Source: Synechococcales cyanobacterium GL140_1_metabinner_5_sub (GTDB lineage Bacteria > Cyanobacteriota > Cyanobacteriia > Cyanobacteriales > Chamaesiphonaceae). Taken from it: a stretch of DNA of 64,000 bases. Each line of letters starts with the position of its first letter. The first letter of the stretch is position 1. Positions 26,605-38,051 of the stretch are shown here, in pieces. The stretch is from assembly GCA_025359065.1 (NCBI GenBank), contig JANYHM010000077.1, positions 18,023 to 82,022 on the forward strand, read 5' to 3'. A program made the translations under genes and the position numbers. The notes under the pieces were generated by a model. That model searched no databases. It was given only the letters and a program-made list of their open reading frames with translations, and had not been told where the DNA came from.

Positions 26605-28221
26605 CTAGGCTGATTTCGCTTTGAAATTCTTGAAGCTTTCACTGCGTCCCACTTTATTCAAGCCTCGCCATAGCTTCAGGTTTAATCCAGCCGCTACACA
26701 GGCTAAAAAGGCAAAAACAATTACGCTAACGAATCCAGATGTTTTTTCGATGCTGATCCAAAGGAACGGTGAGAAAAGCAATGGAGTATTGTATCGATCG
26801 CCGCCACCAGCACTCAATACCATGCCAAAGATTGGTGGCAGAAAGACCAAAACACTTACCAGACTAACCATCCAAGCATAGCGTTGATTTACTTTCCAGA
26901 ACAAAACCCAATGAGTAATAGTACTGTAAATAACTGCTAAAACTGTAGTTAAACCGATACCTAATAATAATTTAGGCATCATGCCCCGAAAACCGTTGCC
27001 CATCGCAACCAATGGCAGCCAAACTGCCGCTGCAATTGCAATATTGAGGGCAATGGCGAGCATTGCTGGACTTTTCTCATGTCCAATCAAATCTGCTAAT
27101 AGGCTACGTCCTTTTTTATTATTTACTGGACGCTGACGTGACCACTCTACCAAAGACTGTTGACTTGGCAACAGCAAAGGAATCAGCAACATTAACCAAG
27201 CAAAGGTAAAAAGACTAGTGATTGGTGCCATCATTTGATCGCTACTCAAACCAAACGGTAATTTAACTGAGTTAAAGCTAAATACGGCAAATCCCGCCAT
27301 TCCCGCATGGTACATTGCAGACCATAAATAGCTCTGTTTTTTACTTAATACCGTAGCTGTAGGCTTCAGGTAGCGGCGCTGAATTGCTTGATACAGCCAA
27401 TAAATACCGGTAGAAGTTAAGCCAGCTAGCAATAAATAAGAAAAAAGGCTGCTGCTTATAGTCAATCCGTACCAGTTAATGTAACGACTTTTTGAGGCAC
27501 CATCACGCCAACGCTCTGACTGTTCGTACCACATAGTGCTGCTATAAATCAACGGATAGCTAAAAAGCATGGCTATCCCAGCCAGTAAAATTGATTGAGC
27601 TTTAAACCACATCGTAGCCAAGATTGCGCCAAGATATAGCAAAATCGCCAAGCTGCTCATCAAAATATCCCAGCCTAAAATACTCGATTTAGGCAGATGG
27701 GCATGCTGAGTAGCATAAAACTGTAAGGGTAAAGCTAGAGCCGTGCCAGCATAAACCAACAGTGGTATTCCGGCTAGCTTGCCCCCAATCACACTGCCAG
27801 CTTGCTGCGGAGTCAGACGAATGAAGTTTAGAGTACCTCGCCGTTCTTCTTGACTAAAATTACTAGCCAATAAATATACTCCACCAGCAAATAGCCCAAC
27901 AGCCATCACCACACTGAGGCCAAAAGTGGTATCAGACCACCATTTTAGCCAGTCAATGATCGGCAGTCCCATAGCATCTAGCTTACAGTTACCGCCATAG
28001 CTATTGGTATTAGGCAGGTAAAAGCAATATTGATTATTGTAATAATTTTGATTGAGTTTCATTACCGGCAATTTAGAAGATTGACCAATTAAAACCATAA
28101 TTTGTGAAACAAATGACACTAAAGCCATAATGATCACGTTTCGCCAGCTCACCCGGCTTTTGATTTCTCGCATGAGCTGTGGATTGTATTCACCAATTCG
28201 ATCGAGCACATTATTTAGCAT
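26605..28221 (-). CDS. ABC-2 type transporter permease
   Basis: 538 residues with about 10-12 hydrophobic segments. The pattern near residues 105-150 (FAGGVYLLASNFSQEERRGTLNFIRLTPQQAGSVIGGKLAGIPLLVY) is the conserved E-loop region of ABC-2 permeases that follows an extracellular loop. A good GGGAGA ribosome site precedes ATG 28221. It follows the ATPase gene on the same strand with a 156 bp gap, and together they form an exporter. The substrate is unknown. A bidirectional terminator separates it from gcvP. Confidence 0.87.
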   Translation of the reverse strand: MLNNVLDRIGEYNPQLMREIKSRVSWRNVIIMALVSFVSQIMVLIGQSSKLPVMKLNQNYYNNQYCFYLPNTNSYGGNCKLDAMGLPIIDWLKWWSDTTFGLSVVMAVGLFAGGVYLLASNFSQEERRGTLNFIRLTPQQAGSVIGGKLAGIPLLVYAGTALALPLQFYATQHAHLPKSSILGWDILMSSLAILLYLGAILATMWFKAQSILLAGIAMLFSYPLIYSSTMWYEQSERWRDGASKSRYINWYGLTISSSLFSYLLLAGLTSTGIYWLYQAIQRRYLKPTATVLSKKQSYLWSAMYHAGMAGFAVFSFNSVKLPFGLSSDQMMAPITSLFTFAWLMLLIPLLLPSQQSLVEWSRQRPVNNKKGRSLLADLIGHEKSPAMLAIALNIAIAAAVWLPLVAMGNGFRGMMPKLLLGIGLTTVLAVIYSTITHWVLFWKVNQRYAWMVSLVSVLVFLPPIFGMVLSAGGGDRYNTPLLFSPFLWISIEKTSGFVSVIVFAFLACVAAGLNLKLWRGLNKVGRSESFKNFKAKSA

Positions 28222-28377
28222 GAAATTCTCCCGGGGAAAAGTGAAATTTAGGGCTGGACTTAGTAATTAGCTGGATTAATCTGGGGGGAATCAATCCGGC
28301 TGGCAGCTCTCGAAAGATTTGCGGGTGCCAGGTATGACTTAATCGATCAAAGTTCCACATAGTTTTATCTGCACATC

Positions 28378-29328
28378 TTAGGAAGCTTGCTGATGTCCGA
28401 GTTTCAAGAAAATAGTCTCCAAATCTTCTTGAGTACAATGAAAATCGTTGATCGGTAGACCAATAGTGATGAGGTGGCGCAGCAAATCAGCCGCCTCTAG
28501 TTCATCACCTTGAAAAAATACCTTAACCTGTTTGGTCTCACGGTTGATTTTCAAGTCATCTACCAGCGAATTGACCTTCAGCTCGGCAATTAAAGAGTCT
28601 AAGTCTCCCAGGCTGCTAATCGAAATTTGCTGCTTACCCATTTTTTGATAGAGGGAATTCAGGCTACAGCTTTCGACTAAATACCCCAGCTCCATAATGC
28701 CCACGGAGCTACAGAGTTCGGCTAAGTCACTCAAAACATGAGAAGAAATTAACACCGTCATCCCAGCTTCCTGCAAGGTTTTGATGATTTCTCGGAACTG
28801 CACGCGGGCGATCGGGTCTAACCCAGATACCGGCTCGTCGAGCAGTAACACCAATGGTTCGTGAATGATGGTGCGTGCCAAGCTCAGTCGCTGTTTCATT
28901 CCTCGCGACAGTCCAGCAATTTTACTGTTTTGTTTGGTCTGTAACTGTACCAAATCCAACACGTCATAAAGACGCTGTTTGCGCTTAGTCCGATCGATCC
29001 GATACAGCCGCGCAAAGTAATCCAAATAATCCCAGACGGTCAGGTCATCGTAGAGGGGAAAGTCATCTGGCAAATATCCCAGGCGTTTTTTGAGCTGAGA
29101 ATTACTCTGATCCCGTCGCAGTCGATCGCCATGAATATAAATTTCACCAGTGCTGGGTTCTTCTGCGGATGCCAGCATTTGGATTAAGGTGGTTTTGCCT
29201 GCGCCGTTGGGTCCAATTAGCCCGTATACTTCGCCAGCTTGAATTTGCAGATCTACACCATTGACGGCAATGTGCTGCTCAAATTGTTTGGTCAAGCCTT
29301 CTGTCCGAATTGCTAGTTCTGTGGCCAT
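28378..29328 (-). CDS. ABC-2 type transporter ATP-binding protein
   Basis: 316 residues. Walker A is GPNGAGKTT, the signature is LSRGMKQRLSLARTI, Walker B is VLLLDEPVSGLDP, and the H-loop is ISSHVLSDLAE. The N-terminus (ELAIRTEGLTKQFEQHIAVNGVDLQI) and a C-terminal extension of about 80 residues are typical of CcmA/NatA-type exporters. It should drive the permease encoded just downstream. It diverges from gltB; the 426 bp between them is noncoding. Confidence 0.92.
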   Translation of the reverse strand: MATELAIRTEGLTKQFEQHIAVNGVDLQIQAGEVYGLIGPNGAGKTTLIQMLASAEEPSTGEIYIHGDRLRRDQSNSQLKKRLGYLPDDFPLYDDLTVWDYLDYFARLYRIDRTKRKQRLYDVLDLVQLQTKQNSKIAGLSRGMKQRLSLARTIIHEPLVLLLDEPVSGLDPIARVQFREIIKTLQEAGMTVLISSHVLSDLAELCSSVGIMELGYLVESCSLNSLYQKMGKQQISISSLGDLDSLIAELKVNSLVDDLKINRETKQVKVFFQGDELEAADLLRHLITIGLPINDFHCTQEDLETIFLKLGHQQAS

Positions 29329-29754
29329 AAGGATAATTGGTTGAATGGTGCGATGTTAACAGTGATGGCCGCGATCAATTGAGCTGTTTCAATTTTTGCA
29401 ATGAATCGAACAATTGCGCTGATGCCAACATGACAGTAGATATTTTGGCCACTGTCCATCAGGTCTTCAATGGATGCTTGAGGGATTACGGAAAACTGGT
29501 AATCCTTGATATTGTGGTGAAGATTTATTGAACCAAAATAGTAGTAAATTAAAGAATGTAGAGAAATTTGCTTAACGTCAAGCAACCCAGAGCTTGCAAC
29601 CAATCAATATTTGGCAAGTTTCGATAACATTTGTTTCAGCCTTCCCCCACAAATGGCCAGGTGTTAGAAAATAACAGGCTAGCACAAGTTATCTTGGCTA
29701 CCTGAAACTCCAGGCGGCATACTCAAAGACTTTTAGGCACCATCTCTCTTCAAT
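29329..29754. other. Noncoding divergent region between the ABC ATPase and gltB
   Basis: 426 bp without a convincing gene. A short ORF on the minus strand shows no family features and no ribosome site. A loose NtcA-like pattern GTA-N8-TAT occurs at 29499-29512, far (about 240 bp) from the gltB start; it is not strong enough to call. The region most likely holds the promoters of both flanking genes. Confidence 0.5.
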
Positions 29755-32700
29755 ATGATGAACAGCAATCAAACACCCATCAAGCAAGGCTTATACGACC
29801 CGCAATTTGAACACGATGCTTGCGGCGTAGGGTTTATCGTACATCAAAAAGGCCAGCAAACCCACTCGATCGTCTCTCAAGCTCTGACCATTCTAGTCAA
29901 CCTCGACCACCGGGGAGCCTGCGGCTGCGAAACCAATACCGGTGACGGCGCGGGTATCTTGATGCAGGTACCACACAAATTCATGCAGAAAGTTGCCCAA
30001 GCCGAAGGGATCACTCTGCCTGCTGCCGGAGAATATGGAGTCGGCGCGATTTTCACCTCCCCCGATCCTGCCAAGCGTGCCGCCAGTCGTCGAGAATTTG
30101 AAAAAGTGGTGGCTGCGACGGGTCAAAAAGTTTTAGGCTGGCGAGATGTACCCATTGATGATTCCTCGATCGGACGCACTGCCAAAGACAGCGAACCTTT
30201 CATGCAGCAAGTCTTTATCGAGCGCAATCCCGATTTAGCTGATGATCTCGCCTTCGAGCGCAAACTCTACTTAATTCGTAAGCTCGCCCACCGCGCCATT
30301 CGTCCTACCGGCATTGATACCCACTGGTATATTTCTAGCATCTCTTGCCGCACATTAGTATACAAAGGAATGCTAATGCCAGAGCAGGTTGGGCAATATT
30401 TCCCAGAATTGCAAGATCCAGATATGGAAAGTGCTTTGGCTTTGGTGCATTCTCGTTTTAGCACCAACACCTTTCCAAGCTGGGAAAGATCTCATCCTTA
30501 CCGGTATATCGCTCACAACGGCGAAATCAATACCCTGCGTGGCAACATCAACTGGATGCAGGCACGGCAATCGCTGTTTGCTTCCGAGCTGTTTGGCGAT
30601 GATATGCAGATGATTCAACCAGTGATTAACATTGACGGCAGTGATTCGCTAATTTTTGATAACGCCTTGGAGCTACTGGCTTTATCGGGTCGCTCTTTGC
30701 CCCACGCCATGATGATGATGGTGCCAGAGCCTTGGAATGCCCATGAATCGATGAGCGCTGAGAAAAAAGCTTTTTACGAATACCATTCTTGCTTAATGGA
30801 ACCTTGGGATGGCCCCGCTTCGATCGCCTTCACCGATGGCACTATGATTGGCGCTTTACTCGATCGAAATGGTCTGCGGCCTTCTCGCTACTATGTGACC
30901 AAAGATGACCTGGTAATTATGGCCTCAGAAGCTGGGGTGCTGCCGATCGAGCCAGAACGAGTCCTGCGCAAAGGTCGGATCCAGCCTGGTGAAATGTTTG
31001 TGGTTGATACAGCTAAAGGACGCATAGTTACCGACAAAGAAATTAAAGACCAAATTGTCAACGAGCATCCTTATCGTCAGTGGCTCGATCAGCAGTTAGT
31101 GAAGTTAGAGCAGTTGCCAGCCGCCAGTATTCCTAGTGATAACAGTGAGGATCTGATTCAGCAGCAGATGGCCTTTGGTTACACCTTTGAAGAACTGCGC
31201 TTACTGATGGCTCCTATGGCCCGAGATGGAGTAGAAGCCACTGGTTCAATGGGGACTGATACGCCCTTGGCAGTGTTGTCCGATCGGCCTAAGCTCCTAT
31301 ATGACTATTTTCAGCAGTTATTTGCTCAGGTGACAAATCCACCGATCGATTCGATTAGAGAAGAGATTGTAACTTCGGCTTTAACTACAATTGGTTCTGA
31401 GCGTAATTTATTGAAGCCCGAACCAGAGAGCTGTCATTTAATTGCGTTAAATTCACCGATTCTCAGCAATGCTGATTTAGCGAAGCTAAAGAATTTGAAT
31501 CAGACAGACTTTAAATCGGTAACTATGCCGATTTTGTTTGACCCCAAAGCAGGTGTTAGCAGCTTAGAAGCCCGGATGGAGCAGATTTTTCAGCAAGCTG
31601 ATCAGGCGATCGCAGATGGTGCCAGCATTTTGATTTTGAGCGATCGGGGTGTGAATTCAGAGCTTGCCCCCATTCCCGCCTTGTTAGCAGTAGCTGGACT
31701 GCATCACCATTTAATTCGGCAAGGTACTCGTACCCGCGTTGGATTGGTGTTGGAATCTGGCGAACCGCGCGAAGTACATCACTTTGCGGTGCTGATTGGC
31801 TATGGCTGTGGAGCGATCAATCCCTATCTGGCTTTTGCAACTATCACCGACATGATCGAACAGAAGCTACTGCTGAATACCGATCCACAGACTGCTGTGA
31901 AGAACTATATTAAAGCTGCGACTAAGGGCGTGACCAAGATTGCCTCCAAAATTGGGATTTCTACGATTCAAAGTTATCGCGGTGCCCAAATTTTTGAGGC
32001 GATCGGCTTAAACTCATCAATCATCGATAAATACTTCACTCGCACCGCCTCGCGGATTGCTGGAGCCGATGTGGATATAGTTACCCAAGAAGCCTTGGCT
32101 CGTCATAGCTATGCTTTCCCTGAACGACCAGCGAAAGGTCAAACCTTGGCAGTTGGCGGTGACTATCAATGGCGCAAGGATGGCGAAGCCCATCTGTTTA
32201 ATCCAGAAACCATTCACCTCTTACAGAAAGCGGTGCGACTGGGTGACTATGAAATTTACAAGAAATATGCGGCCTTGGTCAATCAACAAGACCATGAGCA
32301 TTTTACTCTCCGGGGACTTCTAGATTTTAAAGATCGTCAGTCTATCCCGATCGAAGAAGTTGAGCCGATCGAAGCGATCTTAAAAAGATTCAAGACCGGC
32401 GCGATGAGCTATGGTTCGATCTCTCAAGAAGCCCATGAGGCCCTGGCAATCGCTATGAATCGGATTGGCGGTAAATCAAATACCGGCGAAGGTGGCGAAG
32501 ACCCTGAGCGCTACACTTGGACAAACGATCGCGGTGATTCTAAAAATAGTGGCATTAAACAAGTGGCCTCTGGGCGATTTGGGGTAACTAGCCTGTATCT
32601 TTCTCAAGCTCGAGAAATCCAGATCAAAATGGCTCAGGGAGCTAAGCCGGGTGAAGGGGGTCAACTACCTGGTAAGAAGGTCTATCCTTGGATTGCCAAG

Positions 32701-34344
32701 GTGCGTCACTCTACTCCTGGTGTGGGATTGATTTCGCCACCGCCGCACCATGATATTTACTCGATCGAAGATCTTGCTGAACTTATTCATGATCTGAAAA
32801 ACGCCAATCGCGCTGCTCGGATCAACGTTAAGCTGGTATCGGAAGTCGGAGTAGGTACGATCGCTGCCGGGGTAGCCAAAGCCCACGCGGACGTGGTGCT
32901 AATTTCTGGTTTTGATGGAGGCACTGGTGCTTCGCCTCAGACTTCAATTAAACATGCTGGTTTGCCCTGGGAGCTAGGTCTAGCCGAAACTCATCAAACC
33001 TTGGTACTCAACAATCTGCGCAGTCGGATTGTGGTAGAAACTGATGGTCAGCTTAAAACCGGTAAAGATATTGCGATCGCGGCTCTCCTGGGAGCTGAAG
33101 AATTCGGTTTCTCCACTGCCCCATTGGTAACACTGGGCTGTATCATGATGCGGGTCTGTCATCTAAATACTTGTCCTGCGGGTATCGCTACTCAAGATCC
33201 TCAGCTTCGTGAAACTTTTGTAGGCGACCCCGAACATACCGTGAATTTCATGAAGTTCATCGCCCAAGATATGCGCGAACTAATGGCACAACTCGGTTTC
33301 CGTACGCTCAATGAGATGGTAGGACGCACTGATGTGTTGGAATCTAAAGCCGCGATCGATCATTGGAAAGCCAAAAATATCGATTTATCCAGTTTGCTCT
33401 ATCAGCCAGAAGCTGGGCCAGAAGTGGGTCGCTATTGCCAGATTCCTCAAGATCATGGTTTAGAGAAGTCCTTAGATATGACTACTTTATTGGAGTTATG
33501 TAAGGGGGCGATCGAAGGCGGTAAGCCGGTGAAAGCTACTTTACCCATTAAGAACGTTAACCGCGCTGTAGGAACAATCCTGGGCAATGAAATCACCAAA
33601 AATCATTGGCAAGGGCTACCAGCAGATACGGTTCATCTAAAGTTTCAAGGTAGTGCGGGTCAAAGCTTCGGAGCTTTTGTGCCACCAGGAGTGACATTGG
33701 AGCTAGAGGGCGATGCTAATGACTATATTGGCAAGGGGCTGAGCGGCGGCAAAATTATCCTTTATCCTTCAGCGGCTTCCACGTTTGTGGCAGAAGAAAA
33801 TGTGATTGTGGGGAATGTGGCGCTGTATGGTGCCACTAGCGGTGAAGTCTACATTAGCGGCATGGCTGGAGAGCGCTTTTGTGTGCGCAACTCCGGGGTA
33901 ACTGCGGTGGTGGAGTCGATCGGCGATCATGGCTGCGAGTACATGACTGGTGGCAAGGTGTTTATCTTGGGCAAAACCGGTCGCAACTTTGCGGCGGGGA
34001 TGAGCGGTGGGGTGGCCTATGTGCTGGATGAGCAGGGAGATTTTGCAACTCGCTGCAATACTCAGATGGTGGGCTTAGAGACGCTCACTGATCCTTCCGA
34101 GATGGCGGAGGTGCGGGTGACGATTCAGAAACATGCTGACTATACTAAGAGTGCGAAGGCACTGCGGTTGTTAGCTAATTGGGATGCCATAGTGCCCAAG
34201 TTCGTCAAAGTGATGCCGCGTGACTATAAGCGGGTATTACAGGCAATTCAAAATGCCTTGTCTTCAGGGTTGAGTGGTGATGATGCCCTCAATGCGGCCT
34301 TTGAAGAAAATGCCCGCGATGTCGCTCGGATTGGTGGTGGCTAG
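29755..34344 (+). CDS. gltB: Glutamate synthase large subunit, GltB type
   Basis: 1529 residues. The class II glutaminase nucleophile is C23 in [10 protein letters not shown], so a propeptide of about 22 residues is expected to be removed. A central domain, an FMN-binding synthase domain (about 860-1200; [15 protein letters not shown] and [18 protein letters not shown]) and a C-terminal GXGXG beta-helix (about 1260-1500) follow. The 3Fe-4S cysteines are C1129, C1135 and C1140. The ferredoxin loop of plant/cyanobacterial Fd-GOGAT is absent: only about 17 residues separate DPERY from [10 protein letters not shown]. It therefore looks like the NAD(P)H-type large subunit, whose partner gltD is not adjacent. 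The reaction makes two glutamates from glutamine and 2-oxoglutarate. Confidence 0.95.
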   Translation: MMNSNQTPIKQGLYDPQFEHDACGVGFIVHQKGQQTHSIVSQALTILVNLDHRGACGCETNTGDGAGILMQVPHKFMQKVAQAEGITLPAAGEYGVGAIFTSPDPAKRAASRREFEKVVAATGQKVLGWRDVPIDDSSIGRTAKDSEPFMQQVFIERNPDLADDLAFERKLYLIRKLAHRAIRPTGIDTHWYISSISCRTLVYKGMLMPEQVGQYFPELQDPDMESALALVHSRFSTNTFPSWERSHPYRYIAHNGEINTLRGNINWMQARQSLFASELFGDDMQMIQPVINIDGSDSLIFDNALELLALSGRSLPHAMMMMVPEPWNAHESMSAEKKAFYEYHSCLMEPWDGPASIAFTDGTMIGALLDRNGLRPSRYYVTKDDLVIMASEAGVLPIEPERVLRKGRIQPGEMFVVDTAKGRIVTDKEIKDQIVNEHPYRQWLDQQLVKLEQLPAASIPSDNSEDLIQQQMAFGYTFEELRLLMAPMARDGVEATGSMGTDTPLAVLSDRPKLLYDYFQQLFAQVTNPPIDSIREEIVTSALTTIGSERNLLKPEPESCHLIALNSPILSNADLAKLKNLNQTDFKSVTMPILFDPKAGVSSLEARMEQIFQQADQAIADGASILILSDRGVNSELAPIPALLAVAGLHHHLIRQGTRTRVGLVLESGEPREVHHFAVLIGYGCGAINPYLAFATITDMIEQKLLLNTDPQTAVKNYIKAATKGVTKIASKIGISTIQSYRGAQIFEAIGLNSSIIDKYFTRTASRIAGADVDIVTQEALARHSYAFPERPAKGQTLAVGGDYQWRKDGEAHLFNPETIHLLQKAVRLGDYEIYKKYAALVNQQDHEHFTLRGLLDFKDRQSIPIEEVEPIEAILKRFKTGAMSYGSISQEAHEALAIAMNRIGGKSNTGEGGEDPERYTWTNDRGDSKNSGIKQVASGRFGVTSLYLSQAREIQIKMAQGAKPGEGGQLPGKKVYPWIAKVRHSTPGVGLISPPPHHDIYSIEDLAELIHDLKNANRAARINVKLVSEVGVGTIAAGVAKAHADVVLISGFDGGTGASPQTSIKHAGLPWELGLAETHQTLVLNNLRSRIVVETDGQLKTGKDIAIAALLGAEEFGFSTAPLVTLGCIMMRVCHLNTCPAGIATQDPQLRETFVGDPEHTVNFMKFIAQDMRELMAQLGFRTLNEMVGRTDVLESKAAIDHWKAKNIDLSSLLYQPEAGPEVGRYCQIPQDHGLEKSLDMTTLLELCKGAIEGGKPVKATLPIKNVNRAVGTILGNEITKNHWQGLPADTVHLKFQGSAGQSFGAFVPPGVTLELEGDANDYIGKGLSGGKIILYPSAASTFVAEENVIVGNVALYGATSGEVYISGMAGERFCVRNSGVTAVVESIGDHGCEYMTGGKVFILGKTGRNFAAGMSGGVAYVLDEQGDFATRCNTQMVGLETLTDPSEMAEVRVTIQKHADYTKSAKALRLLANWDAIVPKFVKVMPRDYKRVLQAIQNALSSGLSGDDALNAAFEENARDVARIGGG

Positions 34345-34405
34345 GTAATTTAGTCAAATGGAAGCTTACATAGCTAATAAAGCGCTGTAAATTTTCAATG
34401 ATAAT

Positions 34406-34442
34406 AAAAAGGGGCGCAGTACATAGTATCTGTGCCCCTTTC
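34406..34442. terminator. Intrinsic terminator between convergent gltB and glgP
   Basis: AAAAAGGGGCGCAG pairs with CTGTGCCCCTTTC across a 10 nt loop (one G-T pair), with A-run and T-run flanks. It can serve both converging genes. Confidence 0.85.
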
Positions 34443-34456
34443 TAGATTCGCTTAAT

Positions 34457-36949
34457 CTACACTAATGTTTTCAACTCCACCTTAACTGGCTCGATATTCC
34501 AAATATCTTGGCAATATTCGCGGATAGATCGATCGGAAGAGAACTTGCCCATGCGAGCCACATTCAAGATCGCCATTTTTGTCCAGTGTTCTTGATCGCG
34601 GTAAGCCTGACTGGCTTTGTGCTGACAGTCAATATAAGATTGATAATCTGCAAACAGGAAGTAAGGATCATATTTCATCAAAACATCCAGTAGCGGCTTA
34701 AATAGCTCTTGGTCACCATGAGAAAAGAACCCCGAAGCAATCCGATCGATCGTCATTTTTAATTCTAAATTAGAATTGTAGTACTTCATTGGCGAATAGC
34801 CTTGAGCACTCATTTTCTGCACCTCTTGCTCAGTCAGACCAAACAAGAAGAAATTCTCGGCTCCTACTTCCTCGCGGATTTCGATGTTGGCACCATCTAA
34901 AGTCCCGATCGTCAGTGCTCCATTCATGGCAAACTTCATGTTGCCAGTCCCGGACGCTTCCTTGCCAGCCGTAGAGATTTGCTCAGATAAATCCGCTGCC
35001 GGATAAACGTTCTGGGCAAACTTAACGCTATAGTCTTTCAAGAAAACTACTTTAATCCGATCGCGCACGTCTGGATCGCGGTTAACTACATCAGCTACAG
35101 AGTTGATTAATTTAATCATCAACTTGGCCATGAAGTAGCCCGGAGCCGCCTTGCCCGCAAACAGGAAGGTTTGGGGCGTAATATCTACATCAGGATTAGC
35201 TTTGATCCGGTTATAGAGAGTAATAATGTACAACACATTCAAATGTTGACGCTTGTATTCATGAATTCGTTTGGCCTGAATATCAAACAGCGAATGAGGG
35301 CTAACCTTGACACCATATTGCTCGCCAATGTGGGTAGCCAAACTAGTTTTGAGGCCAAGTTTGATTTGTTGCCACTCTTTATGAAACGCGGAGTCGTCGG
35401 CGAATACTTCTAGCTTCTTGAGATCTTCGAGATTTTTAATCCAGTTGTCGCCAATTTTACTGGTAATTAAACTGGTTAAATTGGGGTTGCTCAACACCAC
35501 AAACCGGCGTGGGGTAACACCATTAGTTTTGTTGCTAAATTTCTCGGGGTATATTTCGTAGAAATCTTTTAGCACGTCTTGTTTCAGTAGCTCACTGTGC
35601 AGCGCAGCTACGCCGTTGATGGCAAAGCTACCGACACAGGCCAGGTGAGCCATCCGCACATAGCGGCCATTACTTTCATCAATTAGTGACATCCGACTGA
35701 GCCGATCGGCATCATCAGGAAATTTCATGCGCACATCAGCCATGAAGTGATGATTGATTTCATAGATAATTTCCATGTGCCGAGGCAACAGACTGCCAAA
35801 CAGCGAAATTGGCCATCTCTCTAGGGCTTCTGGCAAAATTGTGTGGTTGGTATAGGCAAAAGTTTTTTGGGTAATCGCCCAAGCCTGATCCCACTTCAGG
35901 TAGTACTCATCGATCAGCAGCCGCATTAATTCAGCGATCGAAACGGCTGGATGGGTATCGTTTAATTGAATCGCAAATTTTTCGTGGAATTTTTCTAAGG
36001 GAATATTTTGCCCCTTCATCACTCGGATCATATCTTGCAATGAACAAGAGACAAAGAAGATCTGCTGAGTGAGGCGTAACCGTTTACCTTGATCGCTATC
36101 GTCATTGGGGTACAACACCTTAGAAATATTCTCAGAAACCATCTTTTTATGGACAGCTCCGGCATAGTTACCAGCGTTAAAAGCCCCAAAATCAAAGGAC
36201 TCGGGTGCTTCTGCTGTCCATAGTCTGAGAGTGTTGGCAGTGTTGGTTTTGTAGCCTAAAATGGGGTTGTCGTATGGCACACCCTTAATTAATTCAAAGG
36301 GAATCCATCTGGCTCGATACTGTCCCTGATCGTCGGTGTAATGGTCAACATGGCCACCTAATTTAACTTCTACCGCCCATTCTGGACGGGCAATTTCCCA
36401 GGGGTTGCCAAATCGTAACCATTTGTCGGTGCGCTCTACTTGCCAACCGTCCCGGATATCTTGCTCAAAAATCCCGAATTCGTAGCGAATGCCATAGCCG
36501 ATCGAAGGAATTTCTAGGGTAGCCATAGAATCTAGGTAACAGGCTGCCAATCTTCCCAAGCCGCCATTGCCTAAGCCAGGTTCTTCTTCTTGTTCTAATA
36601 GGGCATCAAGACTCAGCCCTAAGTCAGATACGGCTTCTTTGGCCTGATCATAAATGCCCAAGTTGATCAGGTTATTGCCGAGCTGTGGGCCCATTAAAAA
36701 TTCGGCAGAGAGATAGCAAATTGTCCGGGAGCCGGAATCGGTATAGGTAGTCGCGGAACTAATCCAGCGTTCTAGCAATCGATCGCGCACGGTGTAAGAC
36801 AATGCCAGGTAGTAATCGTTGAGACTGGCTAGAGCGGGGAACTTACCTTGCACATACAGTAGCTTATTCAGGAAGTCGCGCTTGAGTTCTGCCACACTCG
36901 ATCCATTGAGAGCATTTGCCGGTTGTTTTTGAATTTCGTGGGTTTGCAT
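34457..36949 (-). CDS. glgP: Glycogen (alpha-glucan) phosphorylase
   Basis: 830 residues, full length for the GT35 family. N-terminal YLSAEFLMGPQLGNNLINLG and GLGNGGLGRLAACYLDSMATL, the glucan-binding region, and the PLP site EASGTGNMKFAMNGALTIGTLDGANIEI are all intact. It releases glucose-1-phosphate from storage glycogen, mainly in the dark. No allosteric N-terminal phosphorylation extension is evident, as is usual in bacteria. It converges with gltB across a terminator. Confidence 0.97.
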   Translation of the reverse strand: MQTHEIQKQPANALNGSSVAELKRDFLNKLLYVQGKFPALASLNDYYLALSYTVRDRLLERWISSATTYTDSGSRTICYLSAEFLMGPQLGNNLINLGIYDQAKEAVSDLGLSLDALLEQEEEPGLGNGGLGRLAACYLDSMATLEIPSIGYGIRYEFGIFEQDIRDGWQVERTDKWLRFGNPWEIARPEWAVEVKLGGHVDHYTDDQGQYRARWIPFELIKGVPYDNPILGYKTNTANTLRLWTAEAPESFDFGAFNAGNYAGAVHKKMVSENISKVLYPNDDSDQGKRLRLTQQIFFVSCSLQDMIRVMKGQNIPLEKFHEKFAIQLNDTHPAVSIAELMRLLIDEYYLKWDQAWAITQKTFAYTNHTILPEALERWPISLFGSLLPRHMEIIYEINHHFMADVRMKFPDDADRLSRMSLIDESNGRYVRMAHLACVGSFAINGVAALHSELLKQDVLKDFYEIYPEKFSNKTNGVTPRRFVVLSNPNLTSLITSKIGDNWIKNLEDLKKLEVFADDSAFHKEWQQIKLGLKTSLATHIGEQYGVKVSPHSLFDIQAKRIHEYKRQHLNVLYIITLYNRIKANPDVDITPQTFLFAGKAAPGYFMAKLMIKLINSVADVVNRDPDVRDRIKVVFLKDYSVKFAQNVYPAADLSEQISTAGKEASGTGNMKFAMNGALTIGTLDGANIEIREEVGAENFFLFGLTEQEVQKMSAQGYSPMKYYNSNLELKMTIDRIASGFFSHGDQELFKPLLDVLMKYDPYFLFADYQSYIDCQHKASQAYRDQEHWTKMAILNVARMGKFSSDRSIREYCQDIWNIEPVKVELKTLV

Positions 36950-37228
36950 TGGTCGGTGTTAAACAGAATGGGACAAGGCCATCACTACTCGCTGGAGTCT
37001 GTGATGCCCAAGGGTTTCTAAAATCACTAATCTTAGAAATCCCGACTTTCTATTTTAGGCACATCTGGGCGGATGGAAGGTTTTCTACACTACTATTTAC
37101 AAAACGTTATGGTTAATTATTAGATCTACAAATCTCAGAAGATGCTGAAGCTACGGCCTCGACTCGTTAATAATTGAGCTTGGTGATGGATCTCGAACAG
37201 TTTGCTGTGGGATAGTTGAATTCGGTAA

Positions 37229-37768
37229 CTATTGAAAAAGCCGATCGATGGTAAATTCTAAGTCTGGAAACAGTTCATCAGTGAAAACCATGTTACTGAT
37301 GAAGGATTGGAGGGCACGGGTGATCGACAATACTGTAAGGCTTTGAAACTTGGGGTCGAGAATCCAGACTTGTTGAACTCCAGCTTTCAAATAGCTTTCT
37401 GCTTTGACAACTAGTTGTCCTAGAGATTGACCAGGTGAGATAATTTCGATCGCTAGCTCTGGAGCTACAGGGCAAGCAGCGTTTTCATTCCAGGTGCTGG
37501 GTAGTCGATCATAAGAAACATACAGTAGATCTGGGACTGGGGTGGTTTCATCATCTATATCGAAAGCCCACTCAATACCGACTCGGCCTCGGCCTTGACT
37601 CCAATTATCTAAGATGGCGAAGATTTTGCCGGTGGTGCGGGAGTGAAAATATTTAGGAGACATCTTGGGTATGGCTTCTCCTTGGATCAGCTCGTAAGTG
37701 ATGTCGATCGAGGCATCGGCAAGCTGCCAAAATTCGGCTTTGGTTAGTTTTGTTTTGACTGGAGACAT
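37229..37768 (-). CDS. Uma2 family protein (DUF820, PD-(D/E)XK nuclease-like)
   Basis: 179 residues. The restriction-endonuclease-like core is present: VPDLLYVSYDRL (Asp), PELAIEIISPGQS (E-x-I) and VKAESYLKAGVQQVWILDP (Lys). A GAGGTG ribosome site lies just before ATG 37768. Uma2 genes are extremely numerous in cyanobacteria and often scattered; their biological role is unsettled. The gene is monocistronic and flanked by about 280 bp of noncoding DNA on each side, in which I see no other genes. Confidence 0.9.
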   Translation of the reverse strand: MSPVKTKLTKAEFWQLADASIDITYELIQGEAIPKMSPKYFHSRTTGKIFAILDNWSQGRGRVGIEWAFDIDDETTPVPDLLYVSYDRLPSTWNENAACPVAPELAIEIISPGQSLGQLVVKAESYLKAGVQQVWILDPKFQSLTVLSITRALQSFISNMVFTDELFPDLEFTIDRLFQ

Positions 37769-38051
37769 TTCTGCACCTCATGTTTCATTTCTTGGGTGGT
37801 CTAAATAAATTGACTTCGTAGACATCTATCGTCAATTCAGCGAACTCTATGCAGAAAAAGACCTGTACTTAGGTAAAAACAGTTGATCCCTAGATGCTCT
37901 AACATTGCTGCTTATTATGCCGCTAAGATACTCCCCGTAACAACCACCCTTCAATTCCTGCTCCTGAACTCAAAGCCTAAAATCAAAAATGATCCAGATC
38001 TTCAACATATCCGCTAGAATAAACGTTTTTCGCAGGTAGGGTTGGGAAAAC

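Noticed and set aside
28211..28438. Short ORF between the ABC permease and ATPase genes
   Set aside because: It overlaps the 3' end of the ATPase gene in another frame and has no ribosome site or recognisable domain.
29499..29512. Possible NtcA site (GTA-N8-TAT) before gltB
   Set aside because: The right half-site is TAT rather than TAC and it lies about 240 bp from the start; a match of this quality is expected by chance.
29313..29603. Short ORF upstream of gltB
   Set aside because: Biased, non-globular translation with no homology signal; most likely a chance ORF in the promoter region.
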